Assembly (NCBI GenBank): GCA_004378665.1
Contig: SOIA01000028.1
Span: 1 to 6,597, forward strand
DNA: 6,597 nucleotides
Direction: 5' to 3'
From: Candidatus Aminicenantota bacterium
Lineage (GTDB): Bacteria > Acidobacteriota > Aminicenantia > Aminicenantales > Aminicenantaceae
Every line of letters begins with the position of its first letter. The stretch's first letter is position 1. The notes below the pieces were generated by a model, which was not told the DNA's origin, searched no databases, and was given only the letters and a program-made list of their open reading frames with translations. Positions 1-5,940 of the stretch are shown here, piece by piece. The translations under genes were made by a program, and so were the position numbers.

Positions 1-3
1 TAT

Positions 4-33
4 AATATACTATACCCCCCTATAGTATGTCAA
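4..33 (-). promoter_or_regulatory. Probable leftward sigma-70-type promoter at the window edge
   Basis: On the minus strand a perfect -35 hexamer TTGACA (33 to 28) is followed after 18 bases by TATATT (9 to 4), five of six matches to the -10 consensus. A 17-base spacing gives the weaker GTATAT. Upstream of the -35, at 34-60, the sequence is rich in A and T tracts, as in an UP element. Transcription would start just beyond position 1, so the gene it serves is outside the window and is divergent from yebC. The hexamers are seen directly; activity is inferred. Confidence 0.55.
7..28. promoter_or_regulatory. Operator-like inverted repeat around a C6/G6 tract
   Basis: ATACTATA (7-14) and TATAGTAT (21-28) are exact reverse complements separated by six C residues (15-20). 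The dyad lies almost entirely in the spacer of the leftward promoter, between its -35 and -10, where a bound repressor would block RNA polymerase. A/T-rich half-sites around a central C/G run recall operators of the CsoR/RcnR/CstR (DUF156) family of copper, nickel, formaldehyde or persulfide sensors, but the resemblance is by eye only. The stem is too A/T-rich, and lacks a following T-run in the right place, to be a convincing terminator. Confidence 0.45.
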
Positions 34-81
34 GTCTTTTTATGAATTTTTTTCAAAAAATTTCGCACATCCAAAAAGACT
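33..81. repeat. Nested A/T-rich inverted repeat between divergent promoters
   Basis: AGTCTTTTT (33-41) and AAAAAGACT (73-81) are perfect 9-base inverted repeats. Between them, AATTTTTT (45-52) and AAAAAATT (55-62) form a second inverted repeat. Such A and T tracts arise easily in A/T-rich intergenic DNA. They may act as bent DNA or an UP element for the leftward promoter. No function can be assigned from sequence. Confidence 0.3.
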
Positions 82-168
82 CAATAAGTAAAACTTTTTT
101 AAGAATTATGGATCATGTCCTTTTCGCATTGCCCTCCGTTCTCCCCTTTCTATACTTCACTCTGATAG

Positions 169-198
169 TTTACATGCCTACAATATTTGTGTTAGAAT
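169..198 (+). promoter_or_regulatory. Probable promoter of the yebC-ruvCAB-queA operon
   Basis: TTTACA (169-174, five of six matches to TTGACA) is followed after 18 bases by TAGAAT (193-198, five of six matches to TATAAT). The -10 is preceded by TGT (190-192), an extended -10 signature. The predicted start near 205 would leave a leader of roughly 20 bases that contains the yebC Shine-Dalgarno. A weaker alternative upstream is TTGCCC (129-134) with a 16-base spacer to TATACT (151-156). No further promoter is obvious inside the operon. Confidence 0.5.
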
Positions 199-216
199 TT
201 TTCTGACTCAATTTAA

Positions 217-222
217 AAGGAG
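217..222 (+). promoter_or_regulatory. Shine-Dalgarno of yebC
   Basis: AAGGAG lies five bases upstream of the ATG at 228. It is the strongest ribosome binding site in the window and fixes the yebC start. Confidence 0.85.
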
Positions 223-227
223 ATAAA

Positions 228-977
228 ATGTCTGGGCACTCAAAATGGGCCTCAATTAAACACAAAAAAGCGGCCCTGGATGACAAAAGAGGAAAAATAT
301 TCACAAAAATCATCCGTGAATTATCCATGGCCGCCCGCATGGACGGAGGCGAGCCTGATACCAATCCCCGATTGAGAAAAGCCATCGCCGACGCTAAAGC
401 CGTGAACATGCCCGCGGATAACATCAAACGAGCTATCATGAAAGGAACAGGACAGCTGGAAGGCGTCAGCTACGAAGAAATCACCTATGAAGGATACGGT
501 CCGGGTGGCGTGGCCATCTATGTCGAAGCATTATCCGATAATAAGAACAGAACCGTATCAGAATTAAGGCACATCTTCGCCAAAAACAGCGGCCATATCG
601 GTGAATCCGGGTGTGTGGCCTGGATGTTCAAACGCAAAGGATATGTCGTTGTCGAACAGGAAAAAGCCTCCGAGGATGAACTCCTGGAAATCATCCTGGA
701 TGCAGGAGCAGAGGATTTGATGGAAGACGGCAGCAATTATGAAATTTTTACCCCACCTGAGGACTTTGAAGCCGTGGTCAACGCACTCAAGGAGCACGAT
801 ATTAAATTGGCCGCTTCCAACTTAGGGTATATCCCTCAGAATTATGTCAAGCTGGAGGGAAAACAGGCGCAGCAGCTCCTGAGGTTGATGGAAGAACTGG
901 AAGACCATGATGACGTTCAGCATGTCTGGGCAAATTTTGATATAGACGAAGAAGAAATCGCCAAATATTCTTCATAA
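228..977 (+). CDS. yebC: YebC/PmpR family (DUF28, TACO1-like) protein
   Basis: A 249-residue cytoplasmic protein of the YebC/TACO1 family, close to the usual family length. The N-terminal signature MSGHSKWASIKHKK followed by KRGKIFTKIIREL (residues 1-32) is diagnostic. NPRLRKAI (46-53), YEGYGPGG (87-94) and LSDNKNRT (102-109) follow at the expected places, and the tail is acidic. Family members were long annotated as transcriptional regulators (PmpR). The mitochondrial homologue TACO1 is a translational activator, and recent work on bacterial members points to a role in relieving ribosome stalling. The sequence alone does not decide between these roles. The start has a strong Shine-Dalgarno, and the gene heads the ruv operon, ending 6-9 bases before ruvC. 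Nothing is truncated. Confidence 0.96.
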   Translation: MSGHSKWASIKHKKAALDDKRGKIFTKIIRELSMAARMDGGEPDTNPRLRKAIADAKAVNMPADNIKRAIMKGTGQLEGVSYEEITYEGYGPGGVAIYVEALSDNKNRTVSELRHIFAKNSGHIGESGCVAWMFKRKGYVVVEQEKASEDELLEIILDAGAEDLMEDGSNYEIFTPPEDFEAVVNALKEHDIKLAASNLGYIPQNYVKLEGKQAQQLLRLMEELEDHDDVQHVWANFDIDEEEIAKYSS

Positions 978-983
978 ATAAAT

Positions 984-1505
984 TTGATGAGGGTCCTTGG
1001 AATCGATCCCAGTATACAATCCACAGGGTTCGGCATCATTGAATACTCTGATAACTCCTACACTGTTCTCGGCTCCGGCACGATCAGGCCGTCACGCAAG
1101 AAACTCTTTCATCATAAAATCAATGAAATCAGATCGCGCCTCGAGGAAATCATGCAGGCATATGAGCCGGATGAGGTGGCTATAGAGAATCCTTTTTATG
1201 CCCAGAACATCAAGACAGCCATTGCTCTCGGCCAGGTCAGAGGAGCAACACTCGTTGCTGTGGCTTCCCATGACTGCTCTCTTCACGAATACTCTCCTCT
1301 GGAGATAAAAAAAGCGGTCACGGGTTACGGGCAGGCAGATAAAAACCAGGTGAGAGCAATGGTGAAAACGCTCCTCAACATCGAGGACGAAAAACTAGAG
1401 ACAGATGCCTCAGATGCCCTGGCGACCGCCTTCTGTCATCTCAACGCAAGACTCTTCCAGCAAAAGATAGAGGAAGCCCCAAACATGAGGAAAAAGAGAG
1501 AATGA
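984..1505 (+). CDS. ruvC: Crossover junction endodeoxyribonuclease RuvC
   Basis: Holliday junction resolvase: a dimeric, Mg2+-dependent endonuclease that nicks two opposing strands of a junction held by RuvA-RuvB. The RNase H-like fold is recognisable from MRVLGIDPS at the start, VAIENPF in the middle, the stretch from FYAQNIKTAIALGQVRG, then YSPLEIKKAVTGYGQADK, and TDASDALATAFCHLN near the end. Numbered from the ATG at 987, the four catalytic acids are Asp7, Glu67, Asp140 and Asp143, so the active site is intact. The 172-173 residue length is normal. Two starts are possible, TTG at 984 or ATG at 987. Family proteins usually begin M-R-V/I-L-G-I-D-P, which favours ATG 987; neither has a clear Shine-Dalgarno, suggesting coupling to yebC. 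The stop overlaps the ruvA start (ATGA, 1502-1505). Confidence 0.97.
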   Translation: MMRVLGIDPSIQSTGFGIIEYSDNSYTVLGSGTIRPSRKKLFHHKINEIRSRLEEIMQAYEPDEVAIENPFYAQNIKTAIALGQVRGATLVAVASHDCSLHEYSPLEIKKAVTGYGQADKNQVRAMVKTLLNIEDEKLETDASDALATAFCHLNARLFQQKIEEAPNMRKKRE

Positions 1506-2089
1506 TTGCCTATCTGAAAGGAAACTTGATAAAAAAGTCAACCAGTCAGGCTATCCTTGACGTGAGTGGCGTGGGTTACTGTGTCTGGATTCCCCTTTCG
1601 ACTTATCTCAAACTGGGAAACCTCAACGAAACCATGGAGCTGTTTATCTATACTCATCTCACGGACAATTCCCTCTCCCTCTATGGATTCTCAACTGAGG
1701 AGGAGAGAGAAATTTTTCTTAAGCTCATCAGTATTTCAGGAATAGGCCCGAAGCTGGCCCTGAACATCCTCTCAGGAATAGAAGCCTCAGACCTTGAAGA
1801 TGCCATCCGAAAGAGTGATGTGGCCCGTATTTCTCTAATTCCTGGAATCGGAAAAAAGACCGCGCTGCGTATCGCTGTGGAGCTCCAGGAAAAACTTGAG
1901 AAAAAAGAAAGAGCGTTGGTAGCCTCAGGCTTTGAGGAGAAAGAAGACTTGATTTCTGCCCTCATGAACCTCGGCTTCAAAAGAAAGGAAGTCGAAACGG
2001 TAGTGGATGAGGCCATTAAATCGCTCTCGCTTGAAGCGGGCTTTGAGAAGCTTCTCAGGGATAGTCTGAAAAGGATGGCCAAGCTTTGA
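1502..2089 (+). CDS. ruvA: Holliday junction branch migration protein RuvA
   Basis: The DNA-binding subunit of the RuvAB complex. Tetramers clamp the four-way junction and load RuvB rings on opposite arms. The 195-residue length is typical. Domain I is an OB fold with VSGVGYCVWIPLST (21-34) and SLYGF (59-63). Domain II has two helix-hairpin-helix motifs, SGIGPKLALNIL (79-90) and IPGIGKKTALRIA (113-125), which bind the DNA backbone. Domain III (about 147-195) is the small UBA-like domain that contacts RuvB. At the acidic pin, where E. coli has Glu55 and Asp56, this protein has Asp55 and Asn56, so one acid is missing. The start overlaps the ruvC stop (ATGA) and the stop overlaps a possible TTG start of ruvB, so all three ruv genes are likely translationally coupled. 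Confidence 0.97.
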   Translation: MIAYLKGNLIKKSTSQAILDVSGVGYCVWIPLSTYLKLGNLNETMELFIYTHLTDNSLSLYGFSTEEEREIFLKLISISGIGPKLALNILSGIEASDLEDAIRKSDVARISLIPGIGKKTALRIAVELQEKLEKKERALVASGFEEKEDLISALMNLGFKRKEVETVVDEAIKSLSLEAGFEKLLRDSLKRMAKL

Positions 2090-3132
2090 AAAGCGGAGAA
2101 AAGATGGAAGCCGTGCTCACCCCAGTCAAAACAAAAGAAGACCTCCTCTTCGAAGACAGCCTCAGGCCCCGAAGCTTTGAGGAATTCGTCGGCCAGGAAA
2201 ACGTCAAGGCCAATTTGAAAATTTTCATCAAAGCCGCATGCAAAAGAGATGAACAGCTTGACCACGTCCTCCTCTACGGGCCTCCGGGGCTGGGAAAAAC
2301 CAGCCTGGCCTACCTCATTGCCAAGGAAATGGGTGTGGGCATCAAGCCCACTTCCGGTCCAGTGATCGAAAGAACTGGCGATCTCTCCGCCATCCTCACC
2401 AATCTTCAGAGCAAAGAAACATTGTTCATCGACGAAATCCACCGCCTCCACCCTTCAGTGGAGGAAATCATGTATGCGGCCATGGAAGATTTCTGCCTGG
2501 ATCTCGTCATCGGGCAAGGGCCGAGTGCCCGAAGCCATAAGCTCAAGCTTAAAAAATTCACACTGATTGGCGCCACGACTCGTGCCGGCCGGATCACTCC
2601 TCCCCTAAGGGGAAGATTCGGCATCATCTACCGCCTGGATTATTACAAGAATGAGGACCTCAAAAAGATCATCATGAGGTCGGCTTCCATCCTCAAGGTC
2701 TCAATAGACGATAAAGGAGCTGAACAGATCGCCCTTCGCTCCCGCGGAACTCCCCGAGTGGCGAACAGGTTATTGAGGCGGGTGAGAGACTATGCTGATG
2801 TTAAAGGCTCGGGAAAAATAACAGGGAAAGAAGCCACCAACTCCCTGGATATGATGGAAGTCGACTCCCTGGGTCTGGATGAAGTGGACAGAAAAATCCT
2901 GATGACAATCATCGAAAACTTCAACGGAGGTCCGGTGGGGATCAACACGATCGCCGCGGCCATAGACGAGGAAAAGGACACGATCGAGTCGATTTACGAG
3001 CCGTTCTTAATGCGCATTGGCTTTCTCGAGCGGACGACCCGAGGCCGCAAGATCACCAAAAAAGCCTATGCCCATCTCGGCCTGACATCTTCAACATCTT
3101 CCTCCTCCCAGAGAAAACTCTTCAAAGATTAA
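2086..3132 (+). CDS. ruvB: Holliday junction DNA helicase RuvB (AAA+ ATPase)
   Basis: The hexameric ATP-driven motor that pumps DNA through the RuvA-bound junction. Numbered from the ATG at 2104 (342 residues): RPRSFEEFVGQ (21-31) is the usual N-terminal signature, Walker A is GPPGLGKTS (59-67), Walker B with the DEIH box is LFIDEIHRL (107-115), sensor 1 is GATTRAG (156-162), the arginine-finger loop is PLRGRFG (167-173), and sensor 2 lies in RGTPRVANRLLRRVRDYA (214-231). A winged-helix DNA-binding domain follows (about 255-326). The arginine-finger loop is normally PLRDRFG, so Asp is replaced by Gly. The C-terminus carries a short serine-rich extension (TSSTSSSS). The span given starts at TTG 2086, which overlaps the ruvA stop; ATG 2104 is more likely because GGAG sits five bases upstream of it. 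Confidence 0.97.
   Translation: MKSGEKMEAVLTPVKTKEDLLFEDSLRPRSFEEFVGQENVKANLKIFIKAACKRDEQLDHVLLYGPPGLGKTSLAYLIAKEMGVGIKPTSGPVIERTGDLSAILTNLQSKETLFIDEIHRLHPSVEEIMYAAMEDFCLDLVIGQGPSARSHKLKLKKFTLIGATTRAGRITPPLRGRFGIIYRLDYYKNEDLKKIIMRSASILKVSIDDKGAEQIALRSRGTPRVANRLLRRVRDYADVKGSGKITGKEATNSLDMMEVDSLGLDEVDRKILMTIIENFNGGPVGINTIAAAIDEEKDTIESIYEPFLMRIGFLERTTRGRKITKKAYAHLGLTSSTSSSSQRKLFKD
2095..2098 (+). promoter_or_regulatory. Shine-Dalgarno supporting the internal ruvB start
   Basis: GGAG lies five bases upstream of ATG 2104, giving a 342-residue RuvB. The competing TTG at 2086 has AGGA (2072-2075) ten bases upstream, which is less well placed. This favours ATG 2104, although both could be used. Confidence 0.5.
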
Positions 3133-3149
3133 TGGGGTCAGATCCCAAT
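3131..3149. repeat. Near-palindrome filling the ruvB-queA gap
   Basis: AATGGGGTCAGATCCCAAT is almost self-complementary about A3140. The arms GGGGTC and GATCCC pair with a single G/T exception, and T3133/A3147 and A3131/T3149 extend the match. It spans nearly the whole interval from the ruvB stop (3130-3132) to the queA ATG (3148) and replaces a normal Shine-Dalgarno; GGGG at 3134-3137 lies ten bases from the ATG. A one-base centre cannot form a tight RNA hairpin, so a DNA-level site, or the remnant of a short repetitive element, is more plausible than a terminator. Confidence 0.4.
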
Positions 3150-4179
3150 GCTGGTAGCTGATTTTGATTATGAGCTGCCGGCCGGGCTCATCGCTCAAAA
3201 GCCACTTCCTGAAAGGCAGCAGTCGCTGATGATGATCCTCCACCGGGAAACAGGGGAAATCATCCATTCCCGGTTCAGTGAATTTCCGGCATATCTCCAG
3301 AAAGATGATGTGCTCGTGCTGAACACGTCAAAAGTGATCCCCGCACGAGTTTACGGGAAAATCGAAGGGAAGGAAATTGAATTCCTTTTCTTGAAGGAAT
3401 TGGGAGACGGCCTGTGGGAAGTCCTCTGCCGCCCGGCAAAAAAAGTCAGGCTCGGAGATGCTGTCGTTTTCTCCGATGAGTTCGAAGCCAAAATCGCCAG
3501 CATCGGACCTGAAGGAAAGAGGACGATTCAATTTACCTCAGGAGATATCCTTCCCAAACTGAAGAAAGTCGGCTTTGCCCCTCTTCCTCCCTACATCAAA
3601 CGCAAGTCTAAAAATTCTGAGTTGAGGGCCATGGATATAAAACGATACCAGACCGTATTTGCCGAACACGATGGGGCTATCGCTGCACCCACTGCAGGTC
3701 TTCATTTCACTCCCGATATTCTTAAAGAAATCGCAGCAAGGGGTGCCGCGATCGTCCGAATAACGCTCGACGTGGGGCTGGCCACCTTTCAGCCAGTCAG
3801 GGTCACAAAAATCGAAAACCACCAGATGCTCGAAGAGGATTACACGATCAGCCCATCAGCCTCCCGGATAATAAACTCGGCCAAAAAAGAATCCAGACCT
3901 TTGACTGCGGTGGGAACGACCTCGGTCCGCGCTCTGGAAAGTGCTTTTCAAGAGGGAAAAATTCAGCCCGGAAAAGGCTCGACTCGACTCTTTATCTACC
4001 CCGGATACAGTTTTAAGGCCGTGGACAGGCTCCTGACGAATTTTCACCTTCCGAAATCGACTCTGTTGATGATGATCTCGGCTTTTGCGGGCCTGGATTT
4101 CATCAAAAGAGCCTACGAGGAAGCCGTCCGCCAGGAGTACAGGTTTTACAGCTACGGCGACTGCATGTTGATTATCTAG
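3148..4179 (+). CDS. queA: S-adenosylmethionine:tRNA ribosyltransferase-isomerase QueA
   Basis: Cytoplasmic enzyme of queuosine synthesis. It transfers and isomerises the ribosyl part of S-adenosylmethionine onto 7-aminomethyl-7-deazaguanine at position 34 of tRNAs with GUN anticodons, giving epoxyqueuosine. The 343-residue length is normal. Diagnostic stretches are DFDYELPAGLIAQKPL (5-20), VLNTSKVIPARVYG (57-70), PLPPYIKR (145-152), RYQTVFAEHDGAIAAPTAGL (166-185), VGTTSVRALES (255-265), YPGYSFKAVDRLLTNFHLPK (284-303) and YRFYSYGDCMLI (331-342). Unusual positions are Asp208 in LDVGLATF, where LHVGLGTF is common, and HQMLEE (225-230), where HxMHxE is common. The ATG at 3148 lies 15 bases after the ruvB stop. 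As last gene of the operon it depends on upstream transcription, and it ends 20 bp from a convergent gene. Confidence 0.96.
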   Translation: MLVADFDYELPAGLIAQKPLPERQQSLMMILHRETGEIIHSRFSEFPAYLQKDDVLVLNTSKVIPARVYGKIEGKEIEFLFLKELGDGLWEVLCRPAKKVRLGDAVVFSDEFEAKIASIGPEGKRTIQFTSGDILPKLKKVGFAPLPPYIKRKSKNSELRAMDIKRYQTVFAEHDGAIAAPTAGLHFTPDILKEIAARGAAIVRITLDVGLATFQPVRVTKIENHQMLEEDYTISPSASRIINSAKKESRPLTAVGTTSVRALESAFQEGKIQPGKGSTRLFIYPGYSFKAVDRLLTNFHLPKSTLLMMISAFAGLDFIKRAYEEAVRQEYRFYSYGDCMLII

Positions 4180-4199
4180 ACCGAAAGAATCAAAAAGCC

Positions 4200-5936
4200 T
4201 TAAGACTTCTTTTTCTTTCTCAGTTTCTCTGTCTCTTCTTTCTTTACCTCGAAAGTCTTTTGATCGACTATCACCCCGTAATCTTCCATTGCTTTCTTGA
4301 AGCTTACGACTCCGTTCTTCACTTCCTGGGCGACTTGTGCGGAATCCCTGAGATAGGGATCACCGTAACCTCCTCCACCTCCAGCTTGCTGGAAGAGAAC
4401 TGTCCCTGAAGGCACATTTTCAACTAAATCTTTGCTTGTGGTTTTATACACTTTGCCATCTGGATGCTGAAGTTCTATTGTATTTAGCGTAGCTTTCTTT
4501 CCTCCGAAAAGCCCGAACGGTGCCTCAACATCCCCATCCCCAAAAGTCACAACTTTCGTGTTTTCTCCTCCTATCTTAAACCTGGTTTCAACACCAAGTC
4601 CTCCCCTCCACTGACCAGCTCCTGCAGAATCAGGCCAATATTCGTGGTTTAACAATAAATACGGAGTTTGCTGTTCGAACATCTCATAATCCTGGTCGAG
4701 GACTCCTCCAGAAGCGTCTATCATTCCTATGTGGTCGTACCCATCCACTCCATGGATGGCTCCGGAGCCACCCTTCAATCCCATGAATCCTATATCCACA
4801 TAGTTGTTCTTTTTTCTGGGATCATAACCACTCGTAAGATAACACAAAAGCTGGTTCCATCCCGCAGTCACTCTTTTGGGTATAGCTTGGGAAAGTGCTC
4901 GGATTATCGCATCGGCATTTGGAGGACAGAGATGATTTCCGAATGTGGTTGCAGCCGGATATTTCGCATTCAAAATCGTGCCTTCAGGAATGATGATCTT
5001 CACTGGCCTTACCATCCCATCATTATGAGGCATATCAGGATTGACCATCTGCAGAAAGGTTAAAAGGGTAGCACTCGCAGATGACGTGTAAGTGCCGTTT
5101 ACAAAACCATCAGTCTGAGAATCTGTGTCTGAGTAATCAAAAGCGATTTCCTCATCTTCAACAGTTATCTTGACCCTAATTTTGTACTTTGAACCGGGTG
5201 TCCTGCCGTCATAATATACGGTTGCTTCTCCCTTGTAGACTCCGTTCGGTATTGTCTTTATTTCTGCGCGCATCATTTTCTCTGTGGAATCGAAAAGATA
5301 TTCTTTGTGAGACTCAAAAACATCGAGTCCATATTTCTCGATCAATTTTAAAATTCCCCGCTCACCCACAACACAGGAACCAATCTGCGCTCTCATATCC
5401 GCAGCCACGATGTCAAAACGGATATTGGCGAAGATGAGGTCCCACACATCCTTTCTCAACTTGCCGCGTTCATAGACCTTAACAGGCGGGATTCTGAGTG
5501 ACTCCTGAAATACTTCTGTGGCTTTGGGATTGTATCCTCCTGGAACTGCACCCCCAACATCTGCTTGATGTCCCTTCGCAGCAGCCCAAGCTATGAGTTT
5601 ATCCTGGTAAAATATTGGCTTGTAAACAGCCACATCGTTGTTCTGATTGCCCATGGAGAAGACATCGTTGTGAAATATGACATCACCAGGATAAATTTCC
5701 TCGCCAAAATAATTGACAATATACTCACATACAGGGCCGAGTGAAAAAGAGAGTATAGGGAGGTTCTCCGTCTGCTCGAGCATCTTCCCTTTTCCATCAT
5801 AAAGTCCGGTTACGAAATCTTTGGCCTCGCAAAGGATTGGTGACCTGGTTGTTTTGGTCAGGGTAATACTCATCTCTTCTGTTATGGATTTAAACCTCCT
5901 CTGAAACACAGAAACCAATATCTTGTCTATCTTCAT
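4200..5936 (-). CDS. Hydantoinase B/oxoprolinase family protein (HyuB-like)
   Basis: A complete 578-residue cytoplasmic protein of the hydantoinase B family, which includes N-methylhydantoinase beta subunits, the C-terminal half of 5-oxoprolinase, and subunits of acetone and acetophenone carboxylases and caprolactamase. Visible hallmarks: GHQADVGGAVPGG (122-134), ESLRIPPVKVYERG (145-158), DMRAQIG (180-186), DYSDTDSQTDGFVN (267-280), IPEGTILNAKYPAA (316-329), WPDSAGAGQWRGGLG (434-448), and the glycine-rich end QAGGGGGYGDPYLRD (517-531) followed by NGVVSFKKAMEDYGV. The segment usually reading NDPYxGGxHLxD is here NDVFSMGNQNND (90-101). The tail is lysine-rich. The ATG at 5936 lies four bases after the hyuA-like stop, with only a weak GAGA upstream, so coupling is likely. 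Substrate cannot be told from sequence. Confidence 0.93.
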   Translation of the reverse strand: MKIDKILVSVFQRRFKSITEEMSITLTKTTRSPILCEAKDFVTGLYDGKGKMLEQTENLPILSFSLGPVCEYIVNYFGEEIYPGDVIFHNDVFSMGNQNNDVAVYKPIFYQDKLIAWAAAKGHQADVGGAVPGGYNPKATEVFQESLRIPPVKVYERGKLRKDVWDLIFANIRFDIVAADMRAQIGSCVVGERGILKLIEKYGLDVFESHKEYLFDSTEKMMRAEIKTIPNGVYKGEATVYYDGRTPGSKYKIRVKITVEDEEIAFDYSDTDSQTDGFVNGTYTSSASATLLTFLQMVNPDMPHNDGMVRPVKIIIPEGTILNAKYPAATTFGNHLCPPNADAIIRALSQAIPKRVTAGWNQLLCYLTSGYDPRKKNNYVDIGFMGLKGGSGAIHGVDGYDHIGMIDASGGVLDQDYEMFEQQTPYLLLNHEYWPDSAGAGQWRGGLGVETRFKIGGENTKVVTFGDGDVEAPFGLFGGKKATLNTIELQHPDGKVYKTTSKDLVENVPSGTVLFQQAGGGGGYGDPYLRDSAQVAQEVKNGVVSFKKAMEDYGVIVDQKTFEVKKEETEKLRKKKKS

Positions 5937-5940
5937 CGTA

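Noticed and set aside
1..28. Reading the left-edge inverted repeat as a rho-independent terminator
   Set aside because: The stem is nearly all A/T, and the T-rich stretch begins about nine bases after it rather than immediately. The promoter-spacer position fits an operator better.
170..439. 89-codon minus-strand open frame with a hydrophobic N-terminus
   Set aside because: It overlaps the yebC start and promoter in antisense; the hydrophobic look comes from the reverse complement of Lys/Ala-rich yebC codons.
1681..2451. 256-codon open frame on the minus strand
   Set aside because: It lies antisense across intact ruvA and ruvB; its translation is low-complexity Ser/Phe-rich and matches no family I recognise, so it is a shadow frame.
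2602..2612. Palindrome CCCCTAAGGGG inside ruvB
   Set aside because: It falls on codons for the PLRG part of the arginine-finger loop; coding constraint and chance explain it.
4183..4219. Possible bidirectional terminator between queA and the hyuB-like gene
   Set aside because: GAAAGAA/TTCTTTC (4183-4189/4213-4219) and AAAAAG/CTTTTT (4192-4197/4209-4214) can pair, but the stems are A/T-only or nearly so, and half lies in the Lys-codon tail of the hyuB-like gene. Too weak to call.
4668..5063. 131-codon plus-strand open frame inside the hyuB-like gene
   Set aside because: It is antisense to conserved HyuB motifs, with no plausible ribosome site or recognisable domain.
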